Source: Zeimonas sp003577305 (GTDB lineage Bacteria; Pseudomonadota; Gammaproteobacteria; Burkholderiales; Burkholderiaceae_E). Taken from it: a DNA stretch of 64,000 nucleotides. The stretch spans positions 62,001 to 126,000 of the forward strand of contig SZOX01000004.1 in NCBI GenBank assembly GCA_030263385.1, in the 5' to 3' direction. Positions 17,875 to 25,672 of this stretch are shown in pieces (within the stretch, counting starts at the first letter, position 1; the number at the start of each line of letters is the position of its first letter). The translations under genes were made by a program, and so were the position numbers. The notes below the pieces were generated by a model. It was given only the letters and a program-made list of their open reading frames with translations. It ran no database searches and was not told the DNA's origin.

Positions 17875-18486
17875 TCAGGGCTGCGCCGGGTCTGGCGTGC
17901 GTGCCCGGCGCAACAGCCAGTCGAGGTTGGCCCGCACCGCGGGCCACTCGGCGGCGGTGACGCTGTACACCGCAGTGTCGCGCAGTGAGCCGTCGCGCAT
18001 GCGCTGGTGGCTGCGAAGCACCCCGTCCAGGCGCGCGCCGAGCCGCTCGATCGCCGCACGGCTCGCGTGGTTCAGGTAGTGCGTGCGGAACTCGACCGCG
18101 ATGCACTCGAGCCGCTCGAAGGCGTGGCGCAGCAGCATCGCCTTGCATTCGGTGTTCAGCGCGGTGCGCTGCACCGAGGCCGCGTACCACGTCGAGCCGA
18201 TCTCCACGCGCCGGTTCGTCGCGTCGACGTTCATGTAGGTGGTCATGCCGACGATACGCCCACCGGGGTGGCGCACCGCGAACGGCAGCATCGTGCCGGC
18301 CTGCTGCAGCGACAGGCGGCGCGCGATCTCGGCCTGCATCGCCTCGGGGCGCGGCACCGTTGTGTACCAGAGCTCCCACAGCCTGCCGTCGGCGCACGCC
18401 GCCGCGAGCTCGGCTTCGTGCGTCTCGGCCAGCGGCTCGAGCATCGCGTGCTCGCCGGCCAGCGTGACGGGCTCGAGCCAGGCCAT
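17875..18486 (-). CDS. GNAT-family N-acetyltransferase
   Basis: A 203-residue acetyltransferase of the RimJ/RimL-like GNAT branch. Visible family features are the N-terminal LEPLAETHEAEL, the beta-strand IVGMTTYMNVD, IGSTWYAASVQRTALNTECK at the acetyl-CoA pyrophosphate loop region, and EFRTHYLNHASRAAIERLGA near residue 145. It is 10 bases after the MoxR ATPase gene and 12 bases before the VWA gene, so it sits inside a MoxR-VWA pair. Substrate unknown; it may act on small molecules or protein N-termini. Confidence 0.82.
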   Translation of the reverse strand: MAWLEPVTLAGEHAMLEPLAETHEAELAAACADGRLWELWYTTVPRPEAMQAEIARRLSLQQAGTMLPFAVRHPGGRIVGMTTYMNVDATNRRVEIGSTWYAASVQRTALNTECKAMLLRHAFERLECIAVEFRTHYLNHASRAAIERLGARLDGVLRSHQRMRDGSLRDTAVYSVTAAEWPAVRANLDWLLRRARTPDPAQP

Positions 18487-18496
18487 CGCGACGGTT

Positions 18497-19339
18497 TCAG
18501 CGGTTGTGGCGCGCCATGAAGATCAGGCGCTCGAACAGGTGCACGTCCTGCTCGTTCTTCAGCAGCGCGCCGTGCAGCGGCGGAATCACGCTCTTGCTGT
18601 CCCGCGAGCGCAGCGCCTCGGGCGGGATGTCCTCGGCGACCAGCAGCTTGAGCCAGTCGAGCAGCTCGGAGGTGGAAGGCTTCTTCTTCAGTCCGGGCAG
18701 CTCGCGGATCTGGAAGAACGCCTCGAGCGCCTCCTTGAGCAGCGTCTTCTTCAGCCCCGGGAAGTGGACGTCGACGATCGCCTGCATCGTCTCCTTGTCG
18801 GGGAACTTGATGTAGTGGAAGAAGCAGCGGCGCAGGAACGCGTCGGGCAGTTCCTTCTCGTTGTTCGAGGTGATCATCACCACCGGGCGGTGTCGCGCCC
18901 TGATCAGCTGGCGCGTCTCGTAGACGTAGAACTCCATCCGGTCGAGCTCGCGCAACAGGTCGTTGGGGAACTCGATGTCGGCCTTGTCGATCTCGTCGAT
19001 CAGCAGTACCACCGGGCGCTCGGACTCGAAGGCCTGCCAGAGCACGCCCTTGACGATGTAGTTGTGGATGTCGCGCACGCGCTCGTCGCCCAGCTGCGAG
19101 TCGCGCAGCCGCGACACCGCGTCGTACTCGTACAGGCCCTGCTGCGCCTTGGTGGTCGACTTGATGTGCCACTGCAGCAGCGGCATGTCGAGCGCACCAG
19201 CCACTTCCTCGGCGAGCATCGTCTTGCCGGTGCCCGGCTCGCCCTTGATCAGCAGCGGCCGCTGCAACTGGATGGCGGCATTGACCGCGAGCTTCAGGTC
19301 GTCGGTGGCGACGTAGGAGTCGGAACCCTGGAAGCGCAT
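18497..19339 (-). CDS. MoxR-family AAA+ ATPase
   Basis: A 280-residue AAA+ ATPase. Walker A is IKGEPGTGKTML near residues 31-42, Walker B is VVLLIDEIDKAD, sensor 1 is VMITSNNEKELPDAF and the arginine finger is FLRRCFFHYI. MoxR-type ATPases act as chaperones that insert cofactors or assemble complexes together with VWA proteins, and the VWA gene is in the same operon two genes on. The ATG at 19339 (MRFQGSDSY) is preferred over upstream in-frame starts, because it lies just before the conserved region. The gene is divergent from the cytochrome c genes. Confidence 0.88.
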   Translation of the reverse strand: MRFQGSDSYVATDDLKLAVNAAIQLQRPLLIKGEPGTGKTMLAEEVAGALDMPLLQWHIKSTTKAQQGLYEYDAVSRLRDSQLGDERVRDIHNYIVKGVLWQAFESERPVVLLIDEIDKADIEFPNDLLRELDRMEFYVYETRQLIRARHRPVVMITSNNEKELPDAFLRRCFFHYIKFPDKETMQAIVDVHFPGLKKTLLKEALEAFFQIRELPGLKKKPSTSELLDWLKLLVAEDIPPEALRSRDSKSVIPPLHGALLKNEQDVHLFERLIFMARHNR

Positions 19340-19509
19340 GATATGGGGTTGATCCGGATGTCGGGTTGAAAGCGCTTCGAGTATACGGGAACCCGTCGCG
19401 GCCTCCCGTTGCGCCTGGCGCGTACCCCTTCTCTGGACGTGCCCGCGAGCCCTCCGATAGAATCCGCGTTCCCTTTGCACAGATCAAAGACTTCGGGGCC
19501 GGAAGACAC
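19340..19509. promoter_or_regulatory. Divergent promoter region between moxR-like and cytochrome c genes
   Basis: A 170-base gap between divergent genes. On the minus strand a TATACT (plus-strand AGTATA at 19380-19385) sits about 40 bases before the ATPase start and could be its -10 box. On the plus strand TAGAAT at 19458-19463, with TGGACG 18 bases upstream (19434-19439), could drive the cytochrome genes. These are pattern matches only. Confidence 0.35.
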
Positions 19510-19827
19510 ATGTACGAGAAAATCCTGATCGCTGCCGGTCTTGCCGCGGCGCTGATCCCCGTGGCGGGGGCTGTCGAAGGCAGCGCCGACGCCGGCAGCA
19601 AGAAGAACTCGATGTGCATCGGCTGTCATGCCATCCCGGGGTACAAGTCGTCGTTCCCCTCGGTCTACCGGGTGCCGATGATCAAGGGGCAGAGCGCGAA
19701 GTACATCGAGTCGGCGCTCGAGGCGTACCGCAAGGGCGAACGCAGCCACCCGACGATGCGCGGCGTCGCGCAGGGCCTGAGCGACCAGGACATCGCCGAT
19801 CTCGCGGCGTACTACGGCACGAAGTGA
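19510..19827 (+). CDS. Small periplasmic cytochrome c (class I, single heme)
   Basis: A 105-residue cytochrome c with an N-terminal signal peptide (about residues 1-21, LIAAGLAAALIPVAGA) and one heme-binding motif CIGCH near residue 37. The distal methionine is probably one of the two in VPMIKGQ or HPTMRG. The C-terminal helix LSDQDIADLAAYYG is typical of cytochrome c553/c5-type proteins. It carries electrons between respiratory complexes in the periplasm; its partner is not known. A second cytochrome gene follows after 7 bases. Confidence 0.9.
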   Translation: MYEKILIAAGLAAALIPVAGAVEGSADAGSKKNSMCIGCHAIPGYKSSFPSVYRVPMIKGQSAKYIESALEAYRKGERSHPTMRGVAQGLSDQDIADLAAYYGTK

Positions 19828-19834
19828 GACGACG

Positions 19835-20188
19835 ATGAGCGACCTCCGTTTCTTCCGTACCGACCGCATCGCCGCGCTGGCCGGCGCGCTCGCGCTGTTC
19901 GTCGCGGGCGCCGCCCAGGCCGCCGACATCGCCAGGGGCAAGGAGAAGGCCGACCAGGTCTGTGCCGCCTGCCACGGCAAGGACGGCAACACGCCGATCG
20001 ATCCGACCTATCCGCGCCTGGCCGGCCAGCACGACGACTACCTGCGGCACGCGCTGCTCGCCTACCAGAGCGAGCAGCGCAAGAACCCGATCATGGGCGC
20101 GCAGGCCAAACAGCTCTCGCGCGCCGACATCGACAACCTCGCGGCCTATTACGCGAGCCTGCCGGGCCAGCTCAGCCACCAGCGCTGA
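19835..20188 (+). CDS. Small periplasmic cytochrome c (class I, single heme)
   Basis: A 117-residue cytochrome c. The signal peptide ends near AAQA (residue about 29); mature residues begin ADIARGKEKA. The heme motif is CAACHG and the axial methionine is likely in NPIMGAQ. The C-terminus is LSRADIDNLAAYYASL, parallel to the upstream cytochrome. Sequence pattern KVCAACHG-DGN..YPRLAGQH resembles one half of a cytochrome c4. The tandem arrangement with the gene 7 bases upstream suggests the two are expressed together and may form an electron-transfer pair. Confidence 0.9.
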   Translation: MSDLRFFRTDRIAALAGALALFVAGAAQAADIARGKEKADQVCAACHGKDGNTPIDPTYPRLAGQHDDYLRHALLAYQSEQRKNPIMGAQAKQLSRADIDNLAAYYASLPGQLSHQR

Positions 20189-20418
20189 GCCCCGCGCGCG
20201 CGACGCGCCGGCCCGGGCACGGTTCCGGCGCCGGCTCGTGGCGCAAGGTCGGGTCGCATCGCGCCTGCGCCAGGTTCCGTCGCTGCAACCGCACGCCACC
20301 TCGCCGCTCGATCACGCTCGGTCGCCGGCCTGCCGCCTTCCGTCGCGCGGTGGTGCCGGGGCGGCGCGCGCCGTCGCAACATCTGCCGGTACCTCACCAT
20401 CGTTGCGCCGCCGTTCCG

Positions 20419-21000
20419 ATGCGACCCGACATGCCGAAGCGCGTGCGACGCCCGCAAATGGGCGTGACCGCACTCGAACTGGCGATCGTGACCGCGATCG
20501 TGGCGACGATCGCGGTGGCCGCGGCGTCCGACCTCGCGGGCTTTCTCGTGAACGCGCAGCTTCGCACCGCCTCGGATGAGCTGCGCAGCGCCCTGCGCCT
20601 GGCACAGATCGAAGCGATCAAGCGCCAGGCGGTGGTCGAACTGGTGCTCACCGCGGAGGCGTCCGGGCGCCCCGACGTGCAGCCCGCGAGCGACGGCCGC
20701 AACTGGGTGATCCGCGCGGTGCGCGCCGACGGCGGCTTCGAGCTGCTGCAGGCCTCGTCCGGCGCCACCCTGGCGCCACGGGTCCGCGTCGAGGCCGATC
20801 GCGAAGCCTTCGCGTTCGATGCGTTCGGTCGACTGCGCGCGGACTCGCTGGGCAACGCTGCGCCCGAGGCCGAGCTGCGCATCGAGCTGAGCGACCGCGA
20901 CGCGCTCGCTCGCTCGCTGCGCGTCGTGGTGCGCCCGTCCGGCTCGAGCCTGAATTGCGATCCGCACGCGCGCGGCGGCGACGCCTTCGCCTGCGGTTAG
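20419..21000 (+). CDS. Type IV pilin-like protein, GspH/FimT family
   Basis: A 193-residue pseudopilin. The prepilin leader is short and basic (MPKRVRRPQMG). Prepilin peptidase cleavage is expected between the glycine and VTALELAIV, with the required glutamate at mature position 5, followed by a hydrophobic helix. The body matches GspH/FimT proteins (LRTASDELRSALRLAQIEAIKRQ). A C-terminal Cys pair (NCDPHARGGDAFACG) could form a disulfide. Start ATG at 20419 or 20431 are both possible. No other pilus genes adjoin it. The stop codon TAG lies at the foot of a long hairpin. Confidence 0.85.
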   Translation: MRPDMPKRVRRPQMGVTALELAIVTAIVATIAVAAASDLAGFLVNAQLRTASDELRSALRLAQIEAIKRQAVVELVLTAEASGRPDVQPASDGRNWVIRAVRADGGFELLQASSGATLAPRVRVEADREAFAFDAFGRLRADSLGNAAPEAELRIELSDRDALARSLRVVVRPSGSSLNCDPHARGGDAFACG

Positions 21001-21043
21001 ACACCATGGTCGCCCGCCAATGCGCGGGCGACCATGGTGTCTA
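20998..21043. terminator. 20-bp perfect inverted repeat after the pseudopilin gene
   Basis: The arms 20998-21017 and 21024-21043 are exact reverse complements (20 bp) separated by a 6-base loop at 21018-21023. The left arm includes the last bases of the TAG stop codon. The repeat could act as a transcription terminator for the cytochrome/pilin side and as a 3' end stabiliser, but there is no run of T after either arm. A protein-binding site is also possible. Confidence 0.6.
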
Positions 21044-21094
21044 GCGGATGTGCGAAGATCGCCCTCCCGCCGCTCACTGTCGCCAGGATCCGAC

Positions 21095-21610
21095 ATGCCG
21101 CAGAACTCGACGATTTCCAGCTTCGCGACCACCGATCTGTGCGATGCGCACGAGGAGCGGCTCAACGCCGGCGAGTTGCGCGTGCTGCATCCCGCGTTCA
21201 GGCCGTTCGGCAGGCGCGCCCGCTTCGCCGGGCCGGTGGCGACGGTGCGCTGTTTCGAAGACAACTCCATGGTGCGGGCGACGCTCGAGACGCCCGGAGA
21301 AGGGCGGGTACTGGTCGTCGACGGCGGCGGCAGCCTGCGCTGCGCGCTCTTCGGCGGCAACCTGGCCCGGCTCGCGAGCGACAACGGCTGGGCCGGAGTC
21401 GTGGTCAACGGCTGCGTGCGCGACGTGGCCGAAATCAACGCCAGCGACATCGGCGTGCGCGCGCTCGCGGCGCATCCGCGCCGCAGCGACCGGCGCGGCA
21501 GCGGCTCGCAGGGCAAGGTCGTCGAGATCGCCGGAGTGCGGGTGGCGCCCGGCGACTGGTGCTACGCCGACGACGACGGCATCCTGATCAGCGACCACCC
21601 GCTCGGGTAG
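21095..21610 (+). CDS. rraA: Ribonuclease E activity regulator RraA
   Basis: A 171-residue RraA/MenG-like protein. Family motifs visible are TTDLCDAHE near the N-terminus, VDGGGSLRCALFGGNLARLA near residues 74-95, GVVVNGCVRD near 107 and GDWCYADDDGILI at the C-terminus. In E. coli RraA binds RNase E and inhibits it; related proteins in this family are hydroxymethylglutarate aldolases, so the exact role is inferred. The RNase E gene lies 4 kb downstream on the other strand. The gene is convergent with moeA (52-base gap). Confidence 0.87.
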   Translation: MPQNSTISSFATTDLCDAHEERLNAGELRVLHPAFRPFGRRARFAGPVATVRCFEDNSMVRATLETPGEGRVLVVDGGGSLRCALFGGNLARLASDNGWAGVVVNGCVRDVAEINASDIGVRALAAHPRRSDRRGSGSQGKVVEIAGVRVAPGDWCYADDDGILISDHPLG

Positions 21611-21662
21611 AACGCGACGGCCATCCGCGACCGCGCGAGCGGCGGGCGCGCCCCGGGCCGGC

Positions 21663-22940
21663 TCACACCAGTCCTTCGAAAGCGATGCAGTCGACCGCGT
21701 CGCCGATCTCGACCGGCCCCTGGTCGTGGTGCAGCACGACCACGCAATTGGCCTCGGCCATCGAGCGCAGCACGCCCGAGCCCTGGCTGCCGAAGCTGCG
21801 CACCGACATCGTGCCGTCACGCTCGAGCGCGAGTCGCGCGCGCTGGTACTCGGTGCGGCCCGGGCGCTTGCGAAAGGCGCTGAGCGAACGCGCCCGCACC
21901 AGCGGCAGCGGCGCGGGCTCGGCACCCATCTGGCGCAGCAGCGCGTCGCGCGCGAAGAAGTAGAAAGTGATCATCACCGCCACCGGGTTGCCGGGCAGGC
22001 CGAAGTAGCTCGCGCGCCCGATGCGCCCGAAGGCCATCGGCCGCCCCGGGCGCATCGCGATGGTCCAGAACGCGATGTCGCCGAGCTTGGCCATCACCTG
22101 CTTCGTGAAGTCGGCTTCGCCGACCGACACGCCGCCCGACGAGACGATCGCGTCGGCGCACTCCGAGGCGATGCGCACCGCCCGTTCGAGCGAACCGGGG
22201 TCGTCGCGCACCACGCCCAGGTCGATCAGCTCGACGCCCAGTCGCGCGAGCATGCCGTACAGGGTGTACCGGTTGCTGTCGTAGAGTTCGCCCGGGCCGA
22301 GCGGCTCGCCCACGCTGCGCAGTTCGTCGCCCGTGGAGAAGAACGCCACCCGCAGGCGCCGGCGGACCGGCACTTCGGGAAAGCCGAGCGAGGCGAGCAG
22401 CCCGAGGTCGGCCGGCGCGAGCCGCTTGCCCGCGCGCAGCGCCGGCTTGCCGCGGGCCAGGTCTTCGCCGCGACGCCGGCGGTGCTGGCCCTGTTGCTGC
22501 CCGGCAGGCACGGTCAGGCGCTCGCCATCGAGCGTGACCATCTCCTGGATCACCACGGTGTCGAGACCGGCCGGCATCACTGCGCCGGTGGTCACGCGCA
22601 CCGCCTGGCCAGGGCCGGCGAGGCCGTCGAAAGGCCGACCCGCCAGGGCCGTGCCCACGAGCACGAGCGTGGTCGGCGCGTCGGCGGCCAGGTCGGCGGC
22701 GCGCACCGCGTAGCCGTCCATCGCCGAGTTGTCGGCGGCCGGAACGTCGATCGGGGAGGCGATGTCGTGGGCGAGCACGCGGCCGAGTGCGCCGCGCAAT
22801 GCGACCCGCTCCACCGCCTCGACGGGCACGACCACGCGCTCGATGATCTCGCGCGCCCGGGAGACCGGCAGCGCGGTCGGGTCGTAGTCGGACAGGCAGC
22901 TGATCGCCTCGGCGAGGGTCTGCGGCACGCTGGTGTTCAC
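21663..22940 (-). CDS. moeA: Molybdopterin molybdenumtransferase MoeA
   Basis: Inserts molybdenum into molybdopterin (425 aa, normal length). Visible motifs are DVPAADNSAMDGYAV near residue 68, VTTGAVMPAGLDTVV near 117, RRRRGEDLARGK near 158, TGDEL, ELYDSN, SSGGVSVGEADF and FGLPGNPVAVMITF near 318. The start is GTG at 22940, overlapping the mobA stop by 4 bases (GTGA), so it is translationally coupled. It is the last gene of the minus-strand moaA-fdhD-mobA-moeA operon and supplies Moco for the formate dehydrogenase at the start of the window. Confidence 0.93.
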   Translation of the reverse strand: MNTSVPQTLAEAISCLSDYDPTALPVSRAREIIERVVVPVEAVERVALRGALGRVLAHDIASPIDVPAADNSAMDGYAVRAADLAADAPTTLVLVGTALAGRPFDGLAGPGQAVRVTTGAVMPAGLDTVVIQEMVTLDGERLTVPAGQQQGQHRRRRGEDLARGKPALRAGKRLAPADLGLLASLGFPEVPVRRRLRVAFFSTGDELRSVGEPLGPGELYDSNRYTLYGMLARLGVELIDLGVVRDDPGSLERAVRIASECADAIVSSGGVSVGEADFTKQVMAKLGDIAFWTIAMRPGRPMAFGRIGRASYFGLPGNPVAVMITFYFFARDALLRQMGAEPAPLPLVRARSLSAFRKRPGRTEYQRARLALERDGTMSVRSFGSQGSGVLRSMAEANCVVVLHHDQGPVEIGDAVDCIAFEGLV

Positions 22941-23548
22941 CCGGATTCCTGTTCGCTCAATTCCTGCGGCGTATTGATGTTGCGGAATGCCGCTGCGTCG
23001 TCGAATTCGACCTCGACCACGCCGAGCGGCGCGTACCAGGCGTCGATCTTGCGCCGGCCGCTGGCGAGAAAGCCTTCCAGGTCGGCGAGCAGCGAGCGCT
23101 CGACCAGCGCGAACACCGGATGCGCCTGCTCGCGGGTGCGCGCGACCGCCAGGCGCGCACCGGGCGTGTCGGCCAGCGCCGCGGCGAGCCGCTCGACCAG
23201 GTCGGCGGGCAGGAACGGCGAGTCGCAGGGCACCGTGACCACGTAGCGGGTGCGCGCGTGGCGCATGCCGGCGTGCAGGCCGGCCAGCGGCCCGGCATGA
23301 CCTTCGATCGCATCGCCGATCACCGGCCAGCCGAAGTCCGCATAGCGCTCGCGGTTGCGGTTCGCGTTGACCAGCAGCGTGCCCACCTGCGGCGCGAGAC
23401 GCTCGATCGCGTGCTGCGCCATCGGGCGGCCGCGAAATGGCTGGAGTCCCTTGTCGACCCCCTGGCCGTCGGCGCTCATGCGCCGGCCCAGGCCGCCGGC
23501 GAGCACGATGCCGGTGATCTCGCTGCGCTCGATCGGGTGCGCGGACAT
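22937..23548 (-). CDS. mobA: Molybdenum cofactor guanylyltransferase MobA
   Basis: Adds GMP to the molybdenum cofactor, forming the guanine dinucleotide cofactor that formate dehydrogenases use (203 aa, usual length about 195-205). Signature motifs are TGIVLAGGLGRRMSADGQGVD near residues 12-32 with DKGLQPF following, and VPCDSPFLPADLVERL near residue 107. The longer open frame extending upstream is an artefact of high GC; the ATG at 23548 leads directly into the nucleotide-binding loop. It lies 23 bases after fdhD and overlaps moeA. Confidence 0.92.
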   Translation of the reverse strand: MSAHPIERSEITGIVLAGGLGRRMSADGQGVDKGLQPFRGRPMAQHAIERLAPQVGTLLVNANRNRERYADFGWPVIGDAIEGHAGPLAGLHAGMRHARTRYVVTVPCDSPFLPADLVERLAAALADTPGARLAVARTREQAHPVFALVERSLLADLEGFLASGRRKIDAWYAPLGVVEVEFDDAAAFRNINTPQELSEQESG

Positions 23549-23571
23549 CGGCAAGCGGGCGGCTCGCGCGG

Positions 23572-24450
23572 TCAGGCCAGCGCCGTTGCCGGCTGGCGCA
23601 CGAAGCGCTGTCGGCCGGTGAACAGCAGGTAGTGCCGGCCCTGGCAGCGCCCGACCATCGTGATCCCCACGCGGAGGGCGATCTCGTAGCCCATCTGCGT
23701 GAGCCCGGAGCGCGACAGCAGGAACGGAATGCCCATCTGCGCGCACTTGATCACCATTTCGGAGGTGAGCCGCCCGGTGGTGTAGAAGATCTTGTCGGCG
23801 CCGCCGATGGAGTCGAGCCACATCCAGCCCGCGATCGCGTCCACCGCGTTGTGCCGCCCGACGTCCTCGACGAAGCGCAGGATCTCGCCGCGCGCGTCGC
23901 CGCTGTTCGAGCACAGCGCGCAACCGTGCACCGCGCCCGCCACCTTGTAGATCGACTCGTGGCGCCGCACCCGATCCATCACGGTGTACAGCGTCTCCTC
24001 GGTGAGGCGCGCGCCGGCCGGCAACGCGATGCGATCGATCTCGTCCATCAGGTCGCCGAACACCGTGCCCTGGCCGCACCCGGTGGTCACCGTGCGCCGG
24101 CCGAGCCGCCCGGTGAGCGCGTCCGAGCGCGCTGCGTCTTCCCAGATCGTGACGCCGCGCTCGGCGAGCGAGCGCGAGGTGATCGCCACCGAGCCGGTGT
24201 CCCAGTCGACCTGCACCGCGGCCAGTTCGCCGATGTCGGCGACGAGCCGCTGATTGCGAAGGTAGCCGAGCGCCAGGTGCTCGGGCGCGGCGCCCAGCGT
24301 CATCAGCGTGACCAGTTCGCGCTTGTCGAGATACAGCGTCAGCGCGTGCTCGCCGGCAATCGCGGTGGGCACGGTCTCGCCGCGCTCGTTGAGCGCCTCG
24401 ACCTGGAAAGTGCCCGGACGCGCCTGGCTGGTGAGGGAGGGAATCGGCAT
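23572..24450 (-). CDS. fdhD: Formate dehydrogenase sulfurtransferase FdhD
   Basis: Transfers sulfur from IscS to the molybdenum cofactor so that formate dehydrogenase becomes active (292 aa). Visible features are the LTLYLDKRELVTLM region, GYLRNQRLV, TTGCGQGT, the GAVHGCALCS cysteine pair that carries the persulfide, the RFVEDVGRHNAVD loop near 205 and TTGRLTSEMVIKCAQMGIPFL. It stands between moaA and mobA, 12 and 23 bases away. This ties the Moco operon to the formate dehydrogenase cluster in region 1, although the two are 20 kb apart. Confidence 0.94.
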   Translation of the reverse strand: MPIPSLTSQARPGTFQVEALNERGETVPTAIAGEHALTLYLDKRELVTLMTLGAAPEHLALGYLRNQRLVADIGELAAVQVDWDTGSVAITSRSLAERGVTIWEDAARSDALTGRLGRRTVTTGCGQGTVFGDLMDEIDRIALPAGARLTEETLYTVMDRVRRHESIYKVAGAVHGCALCSNSGDARGEILRFVEDVGRHNAVDAIAGWMWLDSIGGADKIFYTTGRLTSEMVIKCAQMGIPFLLSRSGLTQMGYEIALRVGITMVGRCQGRHYLLFTGRQRFVRQPATALA

Positions 24451-24462
24451 TGCGGGGGCGGC

Positions 24463-25566
<1,104 letters not shown>

Positions 25567-25672
25567 GGTGCATTCGCCAGGATGCCCGCATGGTAGCAAT
25601 GCGCACGCCGGCGCCGGGAGAAGTCACTGGAACGACGTGTCTTTCGCCCGGGCGGCGCGGCGTGCCTTCGCT

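Noticed and set aside
20189..20418. A gene in the 230-base gap before the pseudopilin
   Set aside because: Only GC-rich frames without a plausible start or motif are present, and no promoter or RNA structure stands out.
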